The notes under the pieces were generated by a model, which had not been told where the DNA came from, made no database searches, and was given only the letters and a program-made list of their open reading frames with translations. A stretch of 23,627 nt of DNA from Hypsibius dujardini (Eukaryota > Tardigrada > Eutardigrada > Parachela > Hypsibiidae), in assembly GCA_001579985.1 (NCBI GenBank), contig LRSR01002583.1:1-23627 (forward strand), written 5' to 3'. Made by a program: the position numbers and the translations under genes. Positions within the stretch are counted from its first letter, which is position 1. Each line of letters begins with the position of its first letter. Below, piece after piece: positions 11,720 to 20,611 of this stretch.

Positions 11720-14700
11720 CTATATAGTACTCGCAGCGTTTCCTTGACGTTGCGCTTCTTGTCTTTTTCCACCTTCCCCTCTGAAAGTATATTTAGGGGC
11801 TCGGTTGCCCCTTACTACTTGACTGTTAATTTCCACATTCTCAATATTGGATCCGGGTGCTTCAAACATGGCTTCCAGCAAGAGACCCTCGAGAATCGAC
11901 CGCAATCCACGCGCTCCTGTCTTCCGAGCCAAGGCCTTTTCCGCAATCGCCCTCACTGCACCGAGTGTAAACTTCAGTTGCACCTGTGAAAATAAAAAGT
12001 CATTTTACTCACTCAACCGAAATGTGGCTTAATTGCTTACGTTATCCATATCGAAGAGCTTCTTGTACTGTGGTAGAATGGCATTTCGGGGCTCCGTTAA
12101 AATTTGAATGAGCTATACAAGTATAGGAAAAACAATAATTTATTACTACAGGTACTATAGGGTACAAGGCTATTATTTGCTCGAATTTGAATGGTCACCA
12201 TGCAAACTAGGTGCAAGTGTTGCAATCATCATAACTGACAAAAATGTACTACTAAGATTGTGGTTCAAACTGAGAGATTATGAAAGTTGTTGACGGGAAC
12301 CTGTTGCTTGTCGTCAAGGCGAGACGTGAATGGGCGAGTCGTATTATTAGGGTGTCCTCAGTTGCATATAGGACGACTTACTGGTTGACGACAAGATTTA
12401 AAAAACTGTTGATCTGGTTAAGAAGCGCAGAATCAATGTTTATTCGAGCGCGAACATATTTGAAGAAGATTCTATCAGCTTTTTTACATGAAAAGTGTTT
12501 ACAAAATGTCTACGCTCAACTTCGCAGCCAGACTGTGGCTGAACTTGGCAAGTAAAAAATGTCCGTTTTAGAAAAAAATGTCTGCAGCCATCACTTTTTG
12601 TGTGATATTTTTGAAGTCACCTCTATGTCAAGCTGTACTCACATAAAGATCAGATATTAAAAGAATTTATTAATTCTGGCAACTAATATAAATTTTAAAT
12701 CCATTAAAAGTTAAACAAATGTTAGCGTTGGACCTTGTAGTACTATGTCTGTTTAGGAGTATTGGACGTCGGAACTGACCATATTTGTGGTTAAGTTGTG
12801 AAAACCCACTATGACGGGCAGACGACCGATGAATTCCGGAATCTGTAAATTGATTGAATTATTACAGATAATGTTACATTGAAAACCCCTCTTAATACAA
12901 ACCATTCCGAAGTGAATTAAATCGCGCGCTTCCACTTCTTGCATCAGGAGATCCTTCGCGCTGTTCTCTTCGCTGACCATCCGAGCTAATTCGCACTTTG
13001 CTTCTTCTGTCTGTGATTGATCATTTTTTGGCAAGACGTTAGGATTGCCTTGGTCTTTATATGACCCAAATCCTAACGACTGTCGAGAAAGAGGAAATGC
13101 GTAATTCAGTTATCAGATACAGTTCTCACTGCTTGAACCTTTTGATTGCTGCGATTTGCGATGAGACGATCAAGCCCGGTGAAAGCACAGAGGCAATGAA
13201 TAATATGTTGGTGGTGTCAACGGGTACTTTAGTCTTTCGGCCGTTGTAAGAAAACTGGACATTGACTACCGTCCCTTCCAACAGCTTGAGAAGGCCCTAC
13301 TTTCGTTGTGCATTTAAGTACTTGAAAAAAAAATCGTAAAAGTATAAGTCATACCTGTTGCACGCCTTCGCCTCCGACGTCGCGCATCTGTTGAGCTACA
13401 GAGGCTGCCGCGGCGCTAATCTTATCCACCTAAGTGATATTGCAGGATTTGTGAACCGAAACCATAAAGAAAGCCTAGGAACTGTAATTGCGTTTTGAAG
13501 TTAGCAAATAGCTATTTGAAAGTCAATTTTAAGGGCAGCGTGAATCCGAAATGTCGGCTCATTGGTATTTTATTTATATTCTGTCTGTCTGCCTGTCTTC
13601 TCGTCTGTCTATTTGTCTGTGTGTCTGTGTGTCTGTGTGTCTGTGTATCTGTGTGTCTGTGTGTATGTCTCCCTGTCTGTCTGCCTGCCTGACTGTCTTT
13701 CTGTCTGTGTGTTTGTCTGTTTGTTTGTCTGTGTGTGTCTGTGTCCGTCTGTCCTAATATTATATAATTACTCAATCTAAATAGTGTAGGTTCCGAGACA
13801 ATTGATATTAAGCTATTTTTTCTTCGAGGCAGTGCGACAAAAGTTTGCGAAGTGACAAATTTCAAATATTACGCCCGTGTCAAGGGGCAACAATTGCAAA
13901 TGTGGCGAGTTGTTTTTAGTAGCCGCTGTTTTTCGATCCCGCTTCGAACCCATCTGCTACGTCGTGTGCACAAATCACTCGTTGAAAGAGATTTGTAACA
14001 GTGCTTTTTGCGACGGAAGTGATAGATGAGCGTTTAAATTCTCAATTTGAAATATAACGTCTTGGAAAGACTTCGAAGGCGCAAGGCTTCGGAGAGGCAA
14101 TTAAGAACTAGAAGAGCGTTCTCAAACTGGGAAATGGATTTCACACCAGGGAGCGCTATTTCGAATTCAGGCCATTAGCACCGTAAACCCCATACCCATG
14201 CATGTCTATAATCGTATCCAGTAATGTTAGATTAGTCTCACAGTATTTAATATTCCACACTCACAATTTATCTAGTTGTATAAGTAACCTTCAATGTCTT
14301 ATGAAATTACCTCGTCCAGAAAAACGATGCCTCTCTCGGCTTGGCTGACATTTCCGTTAGCATCCTGAAGTAGCTTGCCAATCACCGACTCAACGTCCTC
14401 TCCAACGTAACCGGCTTGAGTCAAGGTAGTACAATCGCATAGGGCGATCGGGACATCCAGACATTTTGCAATTGTTTGAGCCAGAAGCGTTTTCCCCGAT
14501 CCCGTAAAATAAATTTATTAAAAGACATCGACCAGCCGCATAATATCACTAACAAAGTACCATTACCTGTTGGACCCAACATCAGTATGTTGCTTTTTTC
14601 AAAGCCAATATTATCGGGCTCCTGATCGGCGTCGTCCAAAGAGACTTTAGCCTTTTTGGTTGGTTGCGAAGTCACATCAAAGGTCTGATTTCCGTCAAAA

Positions 14701-16316
14701 GGATATTGCAACTGGCCACTCGAAATAGGCCCTCCGAAGTGGCTTGAATTTGGGCCGGGGAAACCTGTTAAAATAGCTGAATTAATTGAAGGAATTATAA
14801 ATGCTAATTAGTTGGCATTCTGCACCTAGAATCGATTGTGGATAGTACTGGGCGTTTCCATTTTTCTCGGGACTTGGAGGCGGTACATTTTGCTGTTGAG
14901 GGTTTCTTGCTACTCTCTTATAGTGATTGTAGACTGCGACTGCCAACACCTTTTTTGCTTGGCTTTGACCAATCACATACTTCTCCAAGTAGCTGAAAAT
15001 CTAAAGAATACAAACCGCAGTATGGCAGGCAGTGAAATGTGTGGTAGGCTGTTCCAAAATCATGCTAATGACCTTTTTGGGAGAGGGAAGAACATTTTTG
15101 ACAGCAGGCTGCGCTGCTGGTGTCGAATTGATATGCTCGGATTGTTTTTTTGGACTCTTAATGTTGTCGTCTTGCTCCGTGGTACCTGGACTGCGCCGTA
15201 TGAGAAAGAAGAGATGATGGCAAGAACTGCAGGTCAAGAACTTCGGGGCATCTGAATTTTGAAAAATAATTATATGACTGCATCTCTACCGGTGTGCAGA
15301 CGTTGTCTCTCTCGAAACTTTGTTCTCCGACATTTCGTCCGCAAAACTCTCCTGCCCACGTTGTGTCCTTCAGAAATTGTGAACTCATTCAGACAATTTA
15401 TCCTGTACTTTCGATAATGTCTGCTTCAGACATTATGTTCATTCCGACAATATGTCCTGTCATTTAGACATACTCTGTATGTAACGACCGTAAATCCACG
15501 GCCGGAATGTCTGAGGACAATCGATTTGTCTGGCTATAATATTTGTAGGGACAATATGTCTACGGCCAGTTTGGGGACAGTCTGTCTTTCTGGTCATAAT
15601 GTTTGTCAGGGCAGAATGTCTGGGGACAGTTTGGCTATCTAGCCATAATTTCTGTGGGACAGTATGCCCACCGTTAGAATGTCTGAGTACAGCCTGTCTA
15701 TCTGGCCACAATGTCTGTGAGGACAAAATGTCTAAGGCCACAATGTCTGGAGACAAGGAATCGGGTTGGACACACAAAAAGGGCACAATTTCTGAAGGAC
15801 AGAACGTCGCGGGATATAACGTCGGTATACAACAGTCTTTACCACTCGGTACATGGTCACTCACTGTTGGCAGTATCATGGAAGGAACATGCACTGCCAC
15901 ATCGAGGACACTTAATGCCACCGGTATTGTCTTTGTTGCTACTGTTGTGGCTGCTTCCTCCGCCTTCAACAGATTGACCCGAGCTAACCACCAGGTTCAC
16001 GTCGTGCTCCGTTGCAGACCCATCTGTTTGGTTGCTAACATATGGTTTGCTCAAATTGGCCACTGCAGTACATGACGGTGCATGGTGAATTGAACTTTGC
16101 GAGTACCTCTGGACAAGAGGGCTCTGACTGGGCTAGAACAAATAAAACCATTTTTCAAGACATTTTTTGCGCGCGCTTTGATTTGTTTCTCACACCCAAA
16201 TAGGCCTGGAGTTTGGTTGTGGATAGTCTACTTCCAGTGGCTAATTGTGTACTCATCATCTGCTGGAGGTAGCGCAGCAGTGGAACAGTAGAATTCCGCA
16301 CCACAGTACCACACAT
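11720..16316 (-). CDS. CLPX: Mitochondrial ClpX, AAA+ unfoldase of ClpXP, 12 coding exons with two lesions
   Basis: Exons on the minus strand: 16316-16196, 16062-15865, 15251-15073, 15000-14826, 14764-14567, 14501-14311, 13429-13355, 13296-13139, 13079-12903, 12842-12780, 12112-12041, 11983-11720 (stop TAG). The model gives about 623 residues if the frameshift is disregarded (human about 633). The first ~40 residues are Ser/Thr/Leu/Arg-rich without acids, like a matrix-targeting presequence. A C4 zinc motif follows (C92, C95, C114, C117), then KYVIGQ, Walker A GPTGSGKT 288-295, pore loop GYVGED, Walker B IVFLDE (E354), sensor-1 TTNILFIAS, ClpP-docking LGFG 434-437, EFIGRLP with the arginine finger, and sensor-2 GARGLRS. 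The protein unfolds matrix proteins and feeds them to ClpP. Lesions: the intron splitting Walker A (14566-14502) ends in GG, not AG, and one base is missing at about 13188, which would truncate the protein near residue 417. All other splice sites are GT-AG. Confidence 0.92.
12113..12779 (-). other. ClpX intron 10, no gene seen
   Basis: A 667-nt intron between the exon encoding the arginine-finger segment and the one encoding [10 protein letters not shown]. On the plus strand there is a 91-codon open frame (12280-12555) without recognisable motifs. An 11-bp inverted repeat (CTTGTCGTCAA at 12307-12317, its complement at 12385-12395) could form a small stem. Confidence 0.55.
13188..13189 (-). 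other. One-base frameshift in ClpX exon 8
   Basis: Reading exon 8 on the minus strand, the frame runs through [11 protein letters not shown] and then loses register: GCCTCTGTGCTTTC occurs where the family GAF motif needs GCCTCTGGTGCTTTC. From the next base the sequence again encodes AFTGLDRLI in the shifted frame, up to a good donor at 13138. Uncorrected, splicing to exon 9 gives a stop within three codons. Confidence 0.85.
13579..13757. repeat. CTGT/GTGTCT array in ClpX intron 6
   Basis: Degenerate CTGTCTGT and TGTGTCTG runs on the plus strand (CAGA-type in the ClpX sense), inside the 881-nt intron 14310-13430. Open frames over it on both strands are Cys/Leu/Val- or Gln/Thr/Arg-rich artefacts. 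The rest of the intron has no recognised feature. Confidence 0.85.
14502..14566 (-). other. ClpX intron 5 with non-canonical 3' end (GT...GG)
   Basis: This 65-nt intron starts with a normal donor (ACAG|GTAATG) after GPTG and must end just before GATCGGGGAAAACG to give SGKT. The bases before that junction are TTTTACGG, where TTTTACAG would be expected. No other AG lies between position 14545 and the exon. It splits the nucleotide-binding P-loop. Confidence 0.8.
15393..15800. repeat. Degenerate minisatellite with ACAATGTCTG core, ClpX intron 2
   Basis: Units of roughly 25-30 bp with the shape GGACA-ATATGTCTG-GGCCA repeat across most of intron 2 (15864-15252), diverging strongly between copies. 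Long open frames on both strands across it (for example 15460-15969 minus and 15599-16075 plus) follow the repeat and are not genes. Confidence 0.75.
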
Positions 16317-16642
16317 AACAACGCCGTCGAGGATCACTTCAAAGGAACGGTTTAAATTAATTATTAGAATTAATACAGATTCCAACTCAGGCAGTATATG
16401 GGTCGAATGTATGGCTTAAATATTAGAGTGCACTGATCTCATAGCTATAAAGCTGGCCAAATATTATGTTGTTGCCGTCACACAGCAACCATAACTCTTT
16501 TTGTTGTTAGCTTCTTGTACAGACTCAGTGATAAGTTAAATACAACTGCAAATTTTGGAATTCGGACTTACAATAGCGGCACGAACATTTTGCAACCATT
16601 AGGCATCGAGTATAATGCTGCTCAATGATTCCGCAAGTTGTG

Positions 16643-16702
16643 ACTTGGTAGCGGTAAGATGTTACGAATGAAACTTGGTAGCGGTAAGATGTTACGAATG
16701 AA
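16643..16702. repeat. 30-bp tandem duplication upstream of ClpX
   Basis: Two adjacent identical 30-bp copies, each starting ACTTGGTAGCGGTAAG. Perfect identity suggests a recent duplication. It lies about 330 bp upstream of the ClpX ATG. Confidence 0.9.
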
Positions 16703-17054
16703 TTTAGCAATTAACCATTGCACTTAAAACAAAATCATTCCCATTAATGAGTCCCGAGTTTCCGTTTGTGCTCGTTTGCTTAACAGGAAAACTGCCCAAT
16801 GTTTCCTATTCGTTGCCTGTCGATTTATTCGGCAGCTGGCTAATCTTTGCTAGAACTGGTAAAGTACTACCCGCAAACCCAAACACCTGGTTGCCAAAGA
16901 ATAAAATGGCCAATCTTTTTAAAATTATACTAAAAAAATTCATTGAAAATCACTTGTCAAAATCACTTCGATGATTTTAACATTGGAATCACCAATAAAT
17001 TTCTGGGTATCCGATTGGCGATAATAAAATCACCAAAATCACCACTAGAGCAGC

Positions 17055-17086
17055 ATTGGCCCCGCCCGCAACAGAAAGGGATTGGC
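17055..17086. promoter_or_regulatory. Candidate CCAAT/GC-box promoter patch
   Basis: ATTGGCCCCGCCCGC at 17055-17069, followed by ATTGG at 17081-17085: two inverted CCAAT words flanking an SP1-like GC box. It sits 0.74 kb from the ClpX ATG and 1.3 kb from the dynein ATG. The motifs are real, but their use as a promoter is a guess. Confidence 0.25.
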
Positions 17087-18403
17087 TGCCAGTCCGCTAG
17101 CCTAGAGACCCTGCTATTCTATGTTAAGAAGCCAAAGCCGGCGGCTCGACTCCAGTCCCGAACCGGCTTAGGCGGGGTCGACCCGTGAACCAAGCCGATT
17201 AATTGGAGCGGCTTAATATGCAAGCCGTAGATTAAAGTTATGGCTGGGCCGAGCCGTTCCCATCCCTCAAGAAGGATTTGTAGGCCGTCCATGTCGCAAA
17301 ATAGACAATTAAAAGACGAAGCATACTTTAACATTTGCTTGGTTTGTTAGTCGCCAGCACGGTTTTCGAAAAGAAATATCACGCCTAGATTTAATTCAAA
17401 AAATGGATGAAACCACGAACATCGCTTCAGACTTGCTCTTCCCGGGAATCTGTGGGAGGAGGGGAAGAAACAACCAAAGTGCCGGTTATTTTGGTTGCGG
17501 TGACACCGCTCAACCAATTACCCTATTTTTGCAGCAGGATTTTAATATGGATGGGAGAGCTCTTGCGTCTCGGCTGGATGGCAAGGGGAATACGGCAATT
17601 TCCTTGGCAGTTAGAGGAGAGAATGAAGTTGTTGCAATTAGCGGCTGGCAACTGTCAAATCAGCCGATCGATAGATCGACTGATTGGCGGAACGCCTCAA
17701 CGTCACTTATTGCCACTGTAACGCCAATTTTTTCCCAGATGCATTGCTTTTCGTCCCCGTATTGTCATACTTCATTCAACGTAAAAAAGGTCAGGGTGGT
17801 CATTCCATCGAAAGAAATATAATGCAATGGCGTGGGATGGAACTGGATGTTGCTCTTGTTTGCATCCGTTAGAGAGAGCAAACAGATCAATCAATGAGCA
17901 GCTTGCTTCAATTGAATTGATTCGCTGATTTTTGATTTTTGCTGCGCCTGATATTGATTGGTCGATTGTCACAATGACATTCGCTAATGAATCGATCAAG
18001 CTTTACAGATTCACATCGATCGGCATAGCTTGATTTCTTGATTAGAGAATGCGATGGGCCCGCAAAATATTGTCACGAGTCAGATGTCCGCCTGGTTTCT
18101 GTGACAACATCCCTTGACTGCTGTACTATCTTTAATGTAATTAATCATCCCTTCATAGGCTGGTAATGTCAGGATACTGATTTCTTTCAATGCAGGGGGC
18201 GTGGCTCTTGAAGAAATTTCGGTGGAAGCCAGCGTGTTTTTTATTGTAGTAAAACGGATCAAGTTGGACCATCACTTCTTCGTATTCGTATGTGGATTCG
18301 TCCCTCTTCATTTGCTGTTGAAAAAAAGGTAGAGTCTAGAATTTGATCGGTGCTAGAGTCGGAGGACAGACGCCGTGAAGGGTCCTTCCTACGCGGGGAC
18401 ACA

Positions 18404-18859
18404 ATGGCGGAGAAGAAAGAGCCAGAGCCTCCGAAGGTATCCCTCAAGGATGTTGAGCTGATCGGGAGTGTCACGGCGGATTTGTTAAAGCTCAAGGCGG
18501 ATAAAGTCATCAGGAGTCTTCAAGCGGAGGACTCCTTGGCGGCAATCAAATCACTCCTTAACAAATGTAAGCCCTTTTTGGCGGTGTCTCCCGGGGTGCA
18601 GGGCGCGGCGGTTGCTTCGACGGCGCTGCCAAACAAGGTGCAGGGCAAATGGATTTTGTTTTATTTGAATGGACCGGCCGCGGACTTGGCGACATCGTTG
18701 GTGCCGATCGTGCTGGACGTCAATCCCTGTACGAATCTTCTCTTTTACTATGACCTGGTGAGTTTTCTACGAGTGCTCTTAGGCAGCTGCCAGTCTGTCA
18801 ATAAGTTTCAGTTATCCTCCGCTCTCACGGCGTCTGTCCTTGTTTGTGTCTACGTCTGC

Positions 18860-18891
<32 letters not shown>

Positions 18892-19981
18892 TTTTCTGAC
18901 TATCCGTCTGCCTGTGATATATGTTTGTATGTCTGACTGCCGTCGGTTTGTCTATTTGTGTGAACTTTCTATGTTTGACTGAGCTTCTGTTACCTCAATC
19001 TCGGTTTTTTTTTCTACTTCTGGTCTATCATGATTTCTATATATTCGCAACTCTTTATGCTTCGCTATCAGCCTAGACTTTGATTATGTCTGATTGAAAA
19101 CCTGTTCCTTGTTTAATTTTAAGTGTATATGTTCTGCTGTCTTCTACATACTTCTCTGTTTGTTTGTCTAGGCCCCTGCCTTTCTGCCGGTTTTTTGATA
19201 CTAGTCCCTTTCCGTCTTTTCGTTTTTCTGTAGTTCGGGTTCTCTGTTCGTTGTCCGTTGATCTATTTGTCTGACGAACTGTCACTATCTCCCTCATGCC
19301 TGTGCATTTGCTGGAATCCTGGATGCATTGATAATGCAATTTTGCTGTGCCTACATCCGTTACGTACATGTGCCTTTGGGTTAGATTTCAGAAATGTCAA
19401 AGCGCCACAACGATAACGGCTACCTGCCGTCAAATGTCATCCAGGAGAATCGCTCCCGGCTCTGGAGGATTAAATACGAGACGCTGAAGCTGTCTTCGCA
19501 GATTGACGCCAGCGTTTATATGCCGAAACCAGCCCTATTTTCGTCAGTCTTTTCAAGGCACTCCAAAAATCGGAATGTTTTGAAATTAGGGTAAGTGTCA
19601 GTCAGGCTTTGGTTGATCGCTCCTGAATTTTGAGGGCCCAGCAGTGATTTTGCGAGTCCCCTCTGGCTCGTGGGTCAAGAACAATATGTCCTTTAGGCTT
19701 ACAGCAAAGGAAGAAACGGCAATGGCCGAGCTGAAGTACTGCATGCTCAAATGGGTAGCGATAGTGCAGGATTTATACAAACGGAAGTCTTATCCCGTCA
19801 CGGAAGATGAGAGCGGAAATAAGAGCGGCGTTGAGTTACGGTCTCTCATGTGGCGTCTGGAGAACTTTGAGTCAGCCCTTCTACAGGTACGGTATTTTAA
19901 CTTGCCTTGTGGATTCAGGCAGACAAGGAGACAAACAGACGATAAACAGATAGAAATACAAACAGACATACAGACAGACAT

Positions 19982-20012
<31 letters not shown>

Positions 20013-20564
20013 GGCAAGGCATAGAAACTTGCAGATATACAGAACTGCACATATTCATCACAGAATGGTTTTCTATATGATCAATGATCGCCGCTTGTCA
20101 GATAACGGAGCCATTAATGCGGATTTTGCTGGAAGATTTGGATGAAGAGTATTTTAACTTCACGGATGTCTACGTGGACCTAGTTGACCTCCTGATATAT
20201 GGTATACAATCTTAATGACGAGACTGTCTCCTGCGCGTCTGGGATTAGAAAACTCACACCAAATTTTAACGGCTTTCTTACTTTTACTTGCTGTAGCTTT
20301 TGATGAAACGAGAATGGTGCTGAAATTCATCCGGCCGATCGCGCAGTTTGTCCGGACCTTTTTCGATCAAGATGCCGCCACAATCAAAATTCTGATGCAT
20401 AGTCTATATGCCATGATACAGCGGTTACTCGACGAATGTAAAGCCTACTATAAAGGTCCGCGGTCTGCTCAAGTGATCCAAGACATTGGAATGTACCTGA
20501 TTGAATTAGTAAGTTGCCTGGATGTTTACTTGTCTGTCTGTCTGTTTGTCTATCTGTCTGTCTT

Positions 20565-20611
<47 letters not shown>

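Larger units (their letters stand above)
16317..18403. other. Divergent intergenic region between ClpX and dynein heavy chain
   Basis: The two start codons face away from each other across 2.09 kb. There is no TATA box that I would defend. A compact patch at 17055-17086 has ATTGG, GCCCCGCCC and a second ATTGG (CCAAT on the minus strand), and a GC-rich block with GGCTT/AAGCC inverted words spans 17125-17225. An ATG-initiated open frame of 139 codons (17403-17822) has no motif I recognise. I treat this region as the regulatory spacer and 5' UTR territory of the two genes. Confidence 0.5.

Noticed and set aside
12280-12555. 91-codon open frame antisense to ClpX intron 10
   Set aside because: No family features and no splice or regulatory context; its length is compatible with chance.
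13579-13757. CRISPR-like regular repeats
   Set aside because: There are no unique spacers of constant length, only simple tetranucleotide and dinucleotide expansion in an animal intron.
13512-13865. 117-codon Gln/Thr/Arg-rich frame and its Cys/Val-rich opposites
   Set aside because: All are readings of the CTGT/GTGT array in ClpX intron 6.
14421-14566. Read-through reading of ClpX after GPTG as GNGTLL... as a real C-terminus
   Set aside because: The reading enters the intron. The true continuation [16 protein letters not shown] is encoded 65 nt further on in another frame.
15460-16075. Long open frames on both strands (169 and 158 codons)
   Set aside because: They cover the ClpX intron 2 minisatellite and part of exon 2 in the wrong frame.
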